The position numbers were made by a program, and so were the translations under genes. 64,000 nucleotides of DNA from Lachnospiraceae bacterium. GTDB taxonomy: Bacteria > Bacillota > Clostridia > Lachnospirales > Lachnospiraceae. Each line of letters begins with the position of its first letter. The stretch's first letter is position 1. The notes beneath the pieces are model-generated. The model made no database searches, was not told the origin of the DNA, and saw nothing but the letters and a program-made list of their open reading frames with translations. Below are positions 37,368 through 47,476 of this stretch, in pieces. Location of the stretch: the NCBI GenBank assembly GCA_024698705.1, contig JAILQX010000047.1, positions 310,001-374,000 on the forward strand, read 5' to 3'.

Positions 37368-39761
37368 ATGTTTCAGGTTATTAAAAGAGATGGTGAAGCT
37401 ACTGATTTTACATTGGCAAAGATCAGTGATGCCATAATCAAAGCATTCAACGCTACAGATGTCAATTTCAACAATGACGTTGTAGATCTTCTCTCACTTC
37501 GAGTTACCGCTGATTTCCAGGACAAAGTTAAAGACGGAAAGATAGCAGTTGAGGACATTCAGGATTCTGTTGAAAAGGTTCTCGAACAGTCTGGCTATGC
37601 AGATGCCGCTAAGGCATTTATACTTTATCGTAAGCAGAGGGAAAAGCTTCGTAACATGAAGTCTACCATCCTTGATTACAAAGATGTTGTTAACAGCTAC
37701 GTTAAGGTAGAGGACTGGAGAGTAAAGGAAAACTCTACGGTCACATATTCTGTCGGAGGACTCATCCTTTCAAATTCAGGCGCCGTAACAGCCAATTACT
37801 GGTTATCAGAGATATATGATGAAGAGATAGCCAAAGCACATCGTAACGCCGATATACATATCCATGACCTCTCTATGCTCACAGGCTACTGTGCGGGATG
37901 GTCACTCAAGCAACTTATAAAAGAAGGCCTCGGAGGTATCACGGGCAAGATCACATCAGCCCCCGCAGCTCATCTGTCGGTTCTTTGCAACCAGATGGTC
38001 AACTTCCTCGGCATCATGCAGAACGAATGGGCAGGCGCACAGGCGTTTTCATCATTTGATACATATCTTGCACCTTTTGTAAAGGTTGATAACCTTACAT
38101 ACAAAGAGGTGAAAAAATGTATAGAGGCATTCATATATGGTGTTAACACACCCAGCCGCTGGGGCACACAGGCTCCATTTTCAAATATCACCCTTGACTG
38201 GACGGTTCCGGCTGATCTTGCCGAACTTCCCGCGATCGTAGGCGGAAAGGAGATGGATTTCTGCTACAAGGATTGTAAGGAAGAGATGGATATGGTCAAT
38301 AAGGCGTTCATCGAAACCATGATCGAGGGCGATGCTAACGGCCGCGGATTCCAGTATCCCATCCCCACTTACTCTATCACGAGTGATTTTGACTGGTCGG
38401 ATACTGAGAATAACAGATTGTTGTTTGAGATGACATCCAAGTACGGTACACCTTATTTCTCTAACTATATCAATTCAGATATGGAACCATCGGATGTACG
38501 TTCTATGTGCTGCAGACTTCGTCTGGATCTCCGTGAGCTCCGTAAGAAGACGGGAGGCTTCTTTGGCTCAGGTGAAAGCACAGGTTCGGTAGGTGTCGTT
38601 ACGATCAACATGCCGAGAATTGCATATCTGTCAACTGACAAAGCCGATTTCTACAAGAGGCTTGATAAGATGATGGATATTGCAGCAAGATCCCTTAAGG
38701 TTAAGAGAGGTGTCATCACCAAGCTCCTTAACGAAGGTTTATATCCATATACGAAGAGATACCTCGGAACATTTGAGAATCATTTCTCAACGATCGGTCT
38801 CGTAGGTATGAACGAAGTAGGTCTTAATGCAAACTGGCTCCGTGCAGACATGACGGATAAGAGGGTTCAGGAGTTCACAAAGGAAGTACTCAATCATATG
38901 CGTAACCGCCTCAGCGATTATCAGGAAGAGTACGGTGATCTCTACAACCTTGAAGCCACACCCGCTGAGTCTACATCTTACAGACTCGCAAAGCATGACC
39001 GCAAGAACTGGCCGGCTATCAAGACGGCAGGCAATCCGGGCGATGTTCCGTATTATACGAATTCATCACACCTTCCGGTAGGTTACACATGCGATATATT
39101 TGATGCTCTCGATATTCAGGATGAGCTTCAGACACTTTATACTTCGGGAACGGTATTCCATGCATTTTTGGGTGAAAAACTTCCCGACTGGAAGGCTGCC
39201 GCAAGTCTCGTAAGGACTATTGCAGAGAATTACAAGCTTCCGTATTATACACTTTCACCCACATATTCGATCTGTAAGAACCACGGATATCTTGCGGGTG
39301 AGGTCACAAAATGTCCTCATTGCGGAGAGGGAACGGAAGTATACAGCAGGATCACAGGTTATTACAGACCTGTACAGAACTGGAACGACGGTAAGCTTCA
39401 GGAATATGCAAACAGACAGGTTTATGACATCAACCATTCTTCGATGAAGAGAGCAGTCAATACCGTGATCACATTGCACGACGTGGAAGATGATGTTCCG
39501 GATGTTGAAGTGAGCGTGCCGAATGATGTGATGTATTTGTTCACAACCAAGACATGCCCGAATTGCAAACTTGCAAAAGAATATCTGAACAATGAAAAAT
39601 ATGTTCTCATAGATGCTGAAGAGAATATGGAACTTGCCGGTAAATACGGTATCATGCAGGCGCCTACGCTTGTAGTTGTAAACGGTGACAGCTTCAGGAA
39701 ATATGTCAATGCATCCAATATCAAAAAGTTTGCCGAAGAGCGGAGCATGAGTGTCAGGTAA
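37368..39761 (+). CDS. nrdD: Anaerobic ribonucleoside-triphosphate reductase with C-terminal glutaredoxin/thioredoxin-like domain
   Basis: ATP-cone MFQVIKRDGEATDFTLAKISDAI; zinc site and Gly-radical CKNHGYLAGEVTKCPHCG...YSRITGYYRPVQNW; redoxin VMYLFTTKTCPNCKLAKEYL...YGIMQAPTLVV. Confidence 0.93.
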   Translation: MFQVIKRDGEATDFTLAKISDAIIKAFNATDVNFNNDVVDLLSLRVTADFQDKVKDGKIAVEDIQDSVEKVLEQSGYADAAKAFILYRKQREKLRNMKSTILDYKDVVNSYVKVEDWRVKENSTVTYSVGGLILSNSGAVTANYWLSEIYDEEIAKAHRNADIHIHDLSMLTGYCAGWSLKQLIKEGLGGITGKITSAPAAHLSVLCNQMVNFLGIMQNEWAGAQAFSSFDTYLAPFVKVDNLTYKEVKKCIEAFIYGVNTPSRWGTQAPFSNITLDWTVPADLAELPAIVGGKEMDFCYKDCKEEMDMVNKAFIETMIEGDANGRGFQYPIPTYSITSDFDWSDTENNRLLFEMTSKYGTPYFSNYINSDMEPSDVRSMCCRLRLDLRELRKKTGGFFGSGESTGSVGVVTINMPRIAYLSTDKADFYKRLDKMMDIAARSLKVKRGVITKLLNEGLYPYTKRYLGTFENHFSTIGLVGMNEVGLNANWLRADMTDKRVQEFTKEVLNHMRNRLSDYQEEYGDLYNLEATPAESTSYRLAKHDRKNWPAIKTAGNPGDVPYYTNSSHLPVGYTCDIFDALDIQDELQTLYTSGTVFHAFLGEKLPDWKAAASLVRTIAENYKLPYYTLSPTYSICKNHGYLAGEVTKCPHCGEGTEVYSRITGYYRPVQNWNDGKLQEYANRQVYDINHSSMKRAVNTVITLHDVEDDVPDVEVSVPNDVMYLFTTKTCPNCKLAKEYLNNEKYVLIDAEENMELAGKYGIMQAPTLVVVNGDSFRKYVNASNIKKFAEERSMSVR

Positions 39762-39792
39762 AAGCAATGCTACGGCATTAATGAAAATTTAG

Positions 39793-39818
39793 AGGCAAGC
39801 CAAGGCTTGCCTTTATTT
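39793..39818 (+). terminator. Rho-independent terminator
   Basis: aggcaagcc-aa-ggcttgcct-ttattta. Confidence 0.85.
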
Positions 39819-39864
39819 ATAGTGATAGGGATATAATACTCATTTTAAGAGGGGAGAAAAGCAT

Positions 39865-40785
39865 ATGATCAATAAGCTGATAGCCAATATCAAGAAGACA
39901 CATGCACCTATAGTGGTCGGACTTGATCCCACATTAAAGCTGATCCCGAAATTTATCATGGATAAAGCGATCAGCAACTACGGAGAGAGCATGTCCGCAG
40001 CTGCAGCGGCCATACTTGAATACAACAAGGGCATCTTAGATGCAATAGCTTCATATATTCCGGCCGTTAAGCCGCAGATCGCGATGTATGAACAATTCGG
40101 GATACCCGGACTTCAGGCTTATGACAGGACGGTCAAGTATTGCAAGGAAAAAGGACTTGTTGTGATCGGTGATATCAAGCGCGGAGATATCGGTTCGACG
40201 TCAACGGCTTATGCAATAGGTCATCTGGGAAGCGTTACTATAGGTGAAACCGTATGCAAAGGTTTTGATGAGGATTTCTGCACAGTCAATCCGTACCTCG
40301 GAAGTGACGGCGTAAAACCTTTCATCGATGTGTGCAGGGAAGAGAAGAAGGGCATATTTGTCCTTGTTAAGACATCAAATCCCAGCAGCGGAGAGTTTCA
40401 GGACAGGGATATCGACGGAAGAAAGCTGTACGAGCTGGTAGGAGAAAAGGTCAATGAATGGGCTGAATCCTGCATGGCTGATGATTACTCGTATGTCGGT
40501 GCTGTAGTCGGTGCCACTTATCCGGAGGAAGGAAAGATCTTAAGAGAGATCATGCCAAAGAGTTACATACTCGTTCCCGGATACGGCGCACAGGGAGGAA
40601 AGGGCAAGGATCTTGTTCATTTCTTCAATAAGGACGGGCTTGGAGCTATCATCAATTCGAGCCGCGGGATCATAGGAGCGTATCAGCAGGAAAAATACGC
40701 ATCTTATGGTGAAGAAGGATATGCTGCTGCGGCACTTGCTGCGGTAAAGGATATGAAGCAGGATATAGAAGAAGCACTGGGCTGA
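39865..40785 (+). CDS. pyrF: Orotidine 5'-phosphate decarboxylase
   Basis: VVGLDPTLKLIPKF...VIGDIKRGDIGSTSTAYA...TVNPYLGSDGVKPF. Confidence 0.95.
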   Translation: MINKLIANIKKTHAPIVVGLDPTLKLIPKFIMDKAISNYGESMSAAAAAILEYNKGILDAIASYIPAVKPQIAMYEQFGIPGLQAYDRTVKYCKEKGLVVIGDIKRGDIGSTSTAYAIGHLGSVTIGETVCKGFDEDFCTVNPYLGSDGVKPFIDVCREEKKGIFVLVKTSNPSSGEFQDRDIDGRKLYELVGEKVNEWAESCMADDYSYVGAVVGATYPEEGKILREIMPKSYILVPGYGAQGGKGKDLVHFFNKDGLGAIINSSRGIIGAYQQEKYASYGEEGYAAAALAAVKDMKQDIEEALG

Positions 40786-40867
40786 TTTACACTTAAGGAT
40801 ACATGGGGCACGATCAAATGTAAGTTTGATTTATGTGCGGTTAAAAACGATCGTGAAAGGACAGAAA

Positions 40868-41527
40868 ATGGAAGCATACAAACAGGAATTTGTGGACTTT
40901 ATGCTTGAGAGTAATGTCTTGAAATTCGGTGATTTTACACTTAAGAGCGGGAGGAGATCTCCTTTCTTTATGAATGCAGGACTTTATATAACGGGTTCAC
41001 AGCTCATGAGACTCGGAGAGTATTATGCGAAGGCGATACATGAAAAATACGGAGATGATTTCGATATCATTTTCGGACCCGCATACAAGGGAATACCGAT
41101 AAGTGTTGCAACGGCTATCGCTTACAGCAAGCTGTACGGTAAGGAAGTAAGGTATTGCAGTAATCGTAAGGAAGCAAAGGATCACGGCGACGTGGGCATC
41201 CTTCTCGGAAGCCCCATAAAGGACGGCGACAGGATCGTGGTAGTGGAGGATGTTACGACATCCGGCAAATCCATGGAGGAGACGATACCGATCCTTAAGG
41301 CCCAGGGAGACATTGAGATCCTCGGTCTTATGGTCTCACTCAACAGATGTGAGAGAGGCAAGGGCAACAAAGGTGCACTTGAGGAGATAAAGGAACTCTA
41401 CGGATTTGAGACAAATGCGATAGTCGCAATGGATGAGATAATAGATTATCTCTACGAAAAGAGAGTCATAGATGATGAGCTTAAGGGAAGACTCGATGCT
41501 TACTATGCGGAGTACGGGATTAGGTAA
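40868..41527 (+). CDS. pyrE: Orotate phosphoribosyltransferase
   Basis: LKSGRRSPFFMNAGLY...FGPAYKGIPISVATA; PRPP motif RIVVVEDVTTSGKS. Confidence 0.95.
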   Translation: MEAYKQEFVDFMLESNVLKFGDFTLKSGRRSPFFMNAGLYITGSQLMRLGEYYAKAIHEKYGDDFDIIFGPAYKGIPISVATAIAYSKLYGKEVRYCSNRKEAKDHGDVGILLGSPIKDGDRIVVVEDVTTSGKSMEETIPILKAQGDIEILGLMVSLNRCERGKGNKGALEEIKELYGFETNAIVAMDEIIDYLYEKRVIDDELKGRLDAYYAEYGIR

Positions 41528-41548
41528 GGTTTACACCGGTGATAAGAT

Positions 41549-41866
41549 ATGAGTAGAAAATTTCTCTTTACAGACAAAAAACATTCACCGCAGGCAGTAA
41601 TGTCTACGGTGCTTGGCGTTATAGCGGACACAGCTATAGCTTATGCCATTTACGTGTCATACAAGGGCGGCGGCGTGGCCGATCAGCGGCTCGGAGCCAC
41701 GGGAGTCATCATACTTGTGATGGCCACGGTCGGGATCATCCTCGGATATGCTTCGAAGGATCATCCGGATTATTTTCATCTGTTTTCACATATTGGAATA
41801 GTGTTGAATCTCATGGCACTTCTGGGAGTAAGCATGATTTTGTACGCAGGAGCATACGGCATATGA
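41549..41866 (+). CDS. Small membrane protein (possible DUF6142-like)
   Basis: Three hydrophobic segments; between pyrE and aminopeptidase genes. Confidence 0.6.
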   Translation: MSRKFLFTDKKHSPQAVMSTVLGVIADTAIAYAIYVSYKGGGVADQRLGATGVIILVMATVGIILGYASKDHPDYFHLFSHIGIVLNLMALLGVSMILYAGAYGI

Positions 41867-43944
41867 TATACAGCAGGATGATAAACAACAGAGATTTTCT
41901 TGACGAGCGCCATGAACTGGCTGTCGAACGCATAAAGGATATCGGCAGGACCTGTGAGGTCGCGGATAAATACTATCCCTACTTCAACCAGCTCGCCCTG
42001 TTTTTATTGAAGGTCGATGAGGTGATGATGTCTGTACTTGACGGCAGCTATTACAAAAAGAGCCCCTCATCAAAGATAGCCTTAAATAAGGAACTGTATA
42101 TAGAGCTTAAGGATAAGCATTATGAGAACAGTTTTTTGAATCCCCAATATGCCGTTAAAAAGCTGGGAAATGATATCGGAAGTATACTGTCGGCGATATA
42201 TGCGGAACTCAGAAGCTGTATCATTTATGCATTTGAACACAAATACGAACAGGTACTCATCAGGGAAGAACTGTTTTTGCAGATCTACGAGATATTTGTG
42301 ACGGCAAAACAGGAAGGAGACGCGACGGTGGAAGCCGGTGTGCTAAAACTTGCCTTCAGAAGCTTTGCATATGATTACCTCTATGAAATGCTCTCTGACA
42401 GTTTAAGCAGTTCATTTGCCGATACTGACAGCGTTGCACGTGCGATCGTCGAAAAAGGCGATCTGAGTGACGAGTGCTATCTGTACGATTACGGAGAATA
42501 TATCAGCGAGACCGAGACGAAGATGGCTGTTTTTCTTGCCACGCTTTCCAATGAGGACATTAAGAAAATGGCAGATACCTTTACGGAAGGCTTCCGCAAA
42601 GGCTTCATAGCGACCGGCAAGGACATAAGTATCAAGAAGACAGTGGAGATCAGATATTTCCTCGGCTTTGAGAGAGTGGTCAGACAGGCCGTTATGAATT
42701 TTAAGGAGATGGGGCTTGAACCGATCATGCATTATTCAACACCGAGTTTTCTGCTGGGAAGGGGCGTTATAAAACGCGGTATCGAAAGCACTTCTGCAAA
42801 CAGGCAGTTTGATTCGGATCATGAGCATGACAAGGTACTTTATTTTGACAACGGTTTTATGGAGAGGAAGCTGGAGTGCTACAGGGATGTGCTCGAGAGC
42901 ATTAAGGATAAGGCTGCTGTATATGCGGGACCCGCCTGTATCGAAAGCTTCGGAGAGGATTCATTTGCACCTGTTGACAAAAAGGAGAAACTTTCGCTCG
43001 ATAAGGATACGACAAAAAGACTGGCAGAATATGCTGCGAGAGCAGGTCAGATACTGAACCGCTATGTAAAGGGCGAGGAGAGAAGCTTTACGATAATCGC
43101 ATTTCCCACACCGGCCATCGGGGATAAGTTTGAAGACATATTCAAAGAAACGATCACGATCAATACACTCGATTACGAGCTGTATCGGGATATGCAGCAG
43201 ATATTGATCGATACGCTCGATAAGGCGGAATATGTCACAGTTAAGGGCATGAACGGCAACAGGACCGATATCAAAATAGGACTGGTTGACATAACTCAAA
43301 CACCAAACGCCACCAAATTCGAAAACTGTGTCGCGGATGTGAACATCCCCGTCGGAGAGGTATTTACATCGCCGTTGCTTGAGAAAACAGAGGGTGTGCT
43401 ACATGTCAAAGAAGTTTATTTAAACGGCATACAATTCGTCGATTTGACACTGGTTTTTAAGAACGGGATAATAGATAATGTTACATGTGGCAATTATGAG
43501 GATAAGAGCGCCGAAAAGAAGTTCCTGGACACATATCTGCTCTTCAATCACGAGACATTGCCTATGGGAGAATTCGCCATAGGGACCAATACCGTGGCTT
43601 ACAGCGTGATCAAGCGCTACGGCCTGGAAGCGATAATGCCCATACTCATCGCAGAGAAGACAGGCCCTCATTTTGCGGTAGGTGACACATGCTATTCGCA
43701 TGAAGAGGATGTCAAAACCTATAATCCGGACGGAAAGCTCATCATAGCCAAGGAAAACAGATATTCAAGGCTTAGGGACACCGATCCGGTAAATGCCTAT
43801 TTCAATTGTCATACGGATATCACGATACCCTACGATGAACTCGGCAGTCTGACTGCGGTCGGACCCGACGGAAAAGAAACGGAAATAATAAAAGACGGAA
43901 GGTTTGTCCTTGAAGGAACGGATCTTCTGAACACATACATTTAA
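41863..43944 (+). CDS. M29-type aminopeptidase
   Basis: IPVGEVFTSPLLEKTEGVLHV...LPMGEFAIGTNTVAY...TGPHFAVGDTCYSHEED...YFNCHTDITIPYDEL. Confidence 0.85.
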   Translation: MIYSRMINNRDFLDERHELAVERIKDIGRTCEVADKYYPYFNQLALFLLKVDEVMMSVLDGSYYKKSPSSKIALNKELYIELKDKHYENSFLNPQYAVKKLGNDIGSILSAIYAELRSCIIYAFEHKYEQVLIREELFLQIYEIFVTAKQEGDATVEAGVLKLAFRSFAYDYLYEMLSDSLSSSFADTDSVARAIVEKGDLSDECYLYDYGEYISETETKMAVFLATLSNEDIKKMADTFTEGFRKGFIATGKDISIKKTVEIRYFLGFERVVRQAVMNFKEMGLEPIMHYSTPSFLLGRGVIKRGIESTSANRQFDSDHEHDKVLYFDNGFMERKLECYRDVLESIKDKAAVYAGPACIESFGEDSFAPVDKKEKLSLDKDTTKRLAEYAARAGQILNRYVKGEERSFTIIAFPTPAIGDKFEDIFKETITINTLDYELYRDMQQILIDTLDKAEYVTVKGMNGNRTDIKIGLVDITQTPNATKFENCVADVNIPVGEVFTSPLLEKTEGVLHVKEVYLNGIQFVDLTLVFKNGIIDNVTCGNYEDKSAEKKFLDTYLLFNHETLPMGEFAIGTNTVAYSVIKRYGLEAIMPILIAEKTGPHFAVGDTCYSHEEDVKTYNPDGKLIIAKENRYSRLRDTDPVNAYFNCHTDITIPYDELGSLTAVGPDGKETEIIKDGRFVLEGTDLLNTYI

Positions 43945-43956
43945 GGAGATAAGATA

Positions 43957-44460
43957 ATGGCAAAGGTTGGTATAGTTATGGGAAGCGATTCCGATATGCC
44001 TGTTATGGCTAAAGCGGCCGAAATGCTGGACAGATTCGGGATCAGTTATGATATGCACATCATATCTGCACACAGAGAACCAGAGGAGTTCTTTGAATAT
44101 GCAAATACAGCCGAGGAACGCGGCTATAAGGTCATAATCGCGGGAGCGGGAATGGCTGCTCATCTGCCCGGAATGTGTGCGGCTATATTTCCTATGCCTG
44201 TTATAGGTATCCCGATGCCCACATCAAATCTGGGAGGCAGGGATTCATTGTATTCGATAGTTCAGATGCCCAGCGGCATACCGGTTGCAACGGTTGCTAT
44301 AGGAGGCGGGGCAAATGCGGGCATACTTGCCGCAAAGATACTTGCAACGAGTGATGATGAGTTGCTTAAAAAACTCAAGGACTACAAGGAAGAACTCAGG
44401 GAGCAGGTGGTTAAAAAGGATCGGAAACTGGCGGATGTCGGTTATAAAGATTATAAATAA
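43957..44460 (+). CDS. purE: 5-(carboxyamino)imidazole ribonucleotide mutase
   Basis: [17 protein letters not shown]...ISAHREPEE...[14 protein letters not shown]. Confidence 0.97.
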   Translation: MAKVGIVMGSDSDMPVMAKAAEMLDRFGISYDMHIISAHREPEEFFEYANTAEERGYKVIIAGAGMAAHLPGMCAAIFPMPVIGIPMPTSNLGGRDSLYSIVQMPSGIPVATVAIGGGANAGILAAKILATSDDELLKKLKDYKEELREQVVKKDRKLADVGYKDYK

Positions 44461-44484
44461 TTGATTCATTAGAAGGAGAAGATT

Positions 44485-45510
44485 ATGGATTACAAAAAAG
44501 CCGGAGTCGATATTGAAGCGGGTTACAGATCCGTTGAATTGATGAAAGGGTTTGTAAAAGAGACTAACAGACCGGAAGTCATCGGCGGACTGGGCGGATT
44601 TGCCGGAGCATTTTCCATGGAAAGATACAAAAGCATGGAAAAGCCCACACTGGTATCAGGTACAGACGGATGCGGAACAAAGGTTAAACTTGCATTTCTG
44701 ATGGACAAGCATGATACGATAGGTATCGATGCGGTTGCAATGTGTGTCAATGATATAGCATGCGGAGGCGGTGAACCGTTATTTTTCCTTGACTATATAG
44801 CATGCGGAAAGAATTATCCCGAAAAGATCGCAACGATCGTTAAGGGTGTTGCCGAGGGCTGTAAGCAATCGGACTGTGCACTTATCGGCGGAGAGACTGC
44901 GGAACATCCGGGACTCATGCCCGAGGATGAATACGATCTGGCAGGATTTGCGGTAGGCATTGTTGATGAAAAGGATATCATCACAGGCGAAACGCTCAAA
45001 GCCGGAGATGTTCTTATCGGACTTGCTTCAAGCGGAGTTCACAGCAATGGTTTTTCTCTTGTGAGAAAAGTATTTGATATGACAAAGGAAAGTCTTGATA
45101 CATATTACGAGGAGCTGGGCGGAAAGCTGGGCGATGTGCTCATAACCCCCACACGTATCTATGTTAAGGCATTAAAAGCGGCAAAGGAAGCAGGCGTTAC
45201 ACTCAAGGCATGCAGCCATATCACAGGCGGCGGCTTTTACGAAAATGTACCGCGTATGCTTAAGGATGGCACCCACGCGAACATAAAGAAGGATTCATAT
45301 CCGGTACCGCCGATCTTCAAGCTCATGCAGAAGAAGGGCGATCTGGACGAAACGATGATGTACAACACCTTTAACATGGGACTCGGAATGGTCATCGCAG
45401 TTGATGCGGCGGATGTTGACAAGGCCATTGAAGCATTCAAGAGCGCAGGTGATGTACCCTATGTTGTCGGAGAGATCACAACCGGAGAAAAGGGAGTAAC
45501 CTTATGTTAG
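44485..45510 (+). CDS. purM: Phosphoribosylformylglycinamidine cyclo-ligase
   Basis: [11 protein letters not shown]...[15 protein letters not shown]...[13 protein letters not shown]...[18 protein letters not shown]. Confidence 0.97.
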   Translation: MDYKKAGVDIEAGYRSVELMKGFVKETNRPEVIGGLGGFAGAFSMERYKSMEKPTLVSGTDGCGTKVKLAFLMDKHDTIGIDAVAMCVNDIACGGGEPLFFLDYIACGKNYPEKIATIVKGVAEGCKQSDCALIGGETAEHPGLMPEDEYDLAGFAVGIVDEKDIITGETLKAGDVLIGLASSGVHSNGFSLVRKVFDMTKESLDTYYEELGGKLGDVLITPTRIYVKALKAAKEAGVTLKACSHITGGGFYENVPRMLKDGTHANIKKDSYPVPPIFKLMQKKGDLDETMMYNTFNMGLGMVIAVDAADVDKAIEAFKSAGDVPYVVGEITTGEKGVTLC

Positions 45511-46130
45511 ACATCGTTGTATGTGTATCGGGCGGCGGAACCAATCTTCAGGCGATCATAGACAGGATCAAAGCCGGTGAGATAAGAGATGTAAGGATCG
45601 CAGCCGTCATTTCCAACAATTACGGTGTTAAGGCTCTTGAAAGAGCTGCCGATGCGGGGATCGAGGCCAAAGTGGTCTCACCTAAGGATTTTGAGAACAG
45701 GGCATTGTTTAATGAAGCATTGCTCGAAACCGTAAAGGCATTCAAGCCCGGACTTGTGGTCCTGGCAGGATTTCTTGTAAATATACCCGAAGCATTTGTC
45801 AGAGAATACAAAGGCAGGATAATCAATATACATCCTTCACTCATCCCTTCATTTTGCGGTGTAGGGTACTACGGACTGAAGGTCCATAAGGCGGTACTCG
45901 AAAGAGGCGTAAAGGTAACGGGAGCAACGGCACATTTTGTGGATGAAGGCACCGATACCGGACCGATCATCCTTCAGAAAGCGGTAAATGTAATGGACGG
46001 CGATACACCCGAAGTGTTGCAGAGAAGGGTAATGGAACAGGCCGAGTGGGAGATACTGCCAAAAGCTATCTCATTGTTTGCACAGGGAAAGCTTGAGATA
46101 AAAGACGGTAAGGTTTTGATAAACGAATAG
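45504..46130 (+). CDS. purN: Phosphoribosylglycinamide formyltransferase
   Basis: [15 protein letters not shown]...[18 protein letters not shown]...[19 protein letters not shown]. Confidence 0.95.
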   Translation: MLDIVVCVSGGGTNLQAIIDRIKAGEIRDVRIAAVISNNYGVKALERAADAGIEAKVVSPKDFENRALFNEALLETVKAFKPGLVVLAGFLVNIPEAFVREYKGRIINIHPSLIPSFCGVGYYGLKVHKAVLERGVKVTGATAHFVDEGTDTGPIILQKAVNVMDGDTPEVLQRRVMEQAEWEILPKAISLFAQGKLEIKDGKVLINE

Positions 46131-46164
46131 AGGATACCGGTAAAGTCCGTAAAAGGAGATGTGT

Positions 46165-47439
46165 ATGAAAGTACTGATCGTAGGCGGCGGCGGCAGAGAA
46201 CATGCCATAGCCGTAAGCATGAAAAAGAGCAAAAGAGTCGATAAGATATTCTGTGTTCCCGGCAATGCGGGAATAGCGCAGATAGCGGAATGTGATCCGT
46301 CGATCGGTGTTATGGAATTTGACAAGGTCGTGGAATACGCAAAAGAGAAAAAGCCGGATGTGATATTTGTCGCACCGGACGATCCGCTTGTAGGCGGATT
46401 GGTTGATGTACTTGAAGCGGAGGGTTTCAGGACCTTCGGACCCAATAAGGCAGCTGCCATACTTGAGGGAAGCAAGGCATTTTCAAAGGATCTGATGAAG
46501 AAATACAACATCCCGACGGCTGCATATGAGACATTTGATGATGCGAACAAGGCACTTGCATATCTTGAAACAGTGGATATGCCGATAGTCTTAAAGGCAG
46601 ACGGACTTGCTCTCGGAAAGGGTGTACTTATCTGCAATACGCTCGAAGAAGCCAAAGCCGGAGTCAAGGAAATAATGCTCGACAAGCATTTCGGTGATTC
46701 CGGAAATAAGATGGTCATCGAAGAATTCATGACAGGACGTGAGGTATCCGTACTTTCATGGGTTGACGGCAAGACGATAAAGACCATGACGAGCGCACAG
46801 GATCATAAGAGAGCGCTTGACGGAGATCAGGGACTCAACACAGGCGGAATGGGCAATTTCTCACCCAGTCCCTTCTATACGAAAGAGATAGACGAATTCT
46901 GTCAGAAATACATATATAAACCCACGGTTGATGCGATGGCTGCCGAAGGAAGACCGTTCAAGGGCGTTATCTTCTTCGGACTCATGCTCACACCGAAGGG
47001 ACCTAAGGTACTTGAGTACAATGCTAGATTTGGCGATCCCGAAGCACAGGTCGTGCTTTGCAGGATGAAAAATGATATAATGGACGTTGTTGATGCATGC
47101 ATAGACGGAACACTAGACAAAGTGGATCTTCAATTTGAGGATAATGCCGCTGTATGTGTGGTATTGGCAAGCGACGGATATCCGGTAAAATACGAAAAAG
47201 GCAAGGTAATAAGCGGACTTGAAGCATTTGAAGGAAAGGAAGATTATTATTGTTTCCACGCCGGGACCAAGGAAAAAGATGGACAAATACTAACAAATGG
47301 TGGTAGAGTATTAGGCGTGACAGCCGTAGGCCGCGACCTTAAGGAAGCGAGAGCGAAGGCTTATGAGGCAACGAAGTGGGTCTCATTTGAAAACAAATAC
47401 ATGAGAAGTGATATAGGAAAAGCAATAGACGAAGCTTAG
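46165..47439 (+). CDS. purD: Phosphoribosylamine--glycine ligase
   Basis: MKVLIVGGGGREHAIA...FGPNKAAAILEGSKAFSK...NTGGMGNFSPSPF...LEYNARFGDPEAQVVL. Confidence 0.97.
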   Translation: MKVLIVGGGGREHAIAVSMKKSKRVDKIFCVPGNAGIAQIAECDPSIGVMEFDKVVEYAKEKKPDVIFVAPDDPLVGGLVDVLEAEGFRTFGPNKAAAILEGSKAFSKDLMKKYNIPTAAYETFDDANKALAYLETVDMPIVLKADGLALGKGVLICNTLEEAKAGVKEIMLDKHFGDSGNKMVIEEFMTGREVSVLSWVDGKTIKTMTSAQDHKRALDGDQGLNTGGMGNFSPSPFYTKEIDEFCQKYIYKPTVDAMAAEGRPFKGVIFFGLMLTPKGPKVLEYNARFGDPEAQVVLCRMKNDIMDVVDACIDGTLDKVDLQFEDNAAVCVVLASDGYPVKYEKGKVISGLEAFEGKEDYYCFHAGTKEKDGQILTNGGRVLGVTAVGRDLKEARAKAYEATKWVSFENKYMRSDIGKAIDEA

Positions 47440-47476
47440 AAGCTGTAAAAGGGAGAAAGGAAGCAGGTTTGAAACT

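Noticed and set aside
46071-46787. 238-aa ORF on the - strand
   Set aside because: Antisense shadow of purD/purN with low-complexity Ser-rich translation
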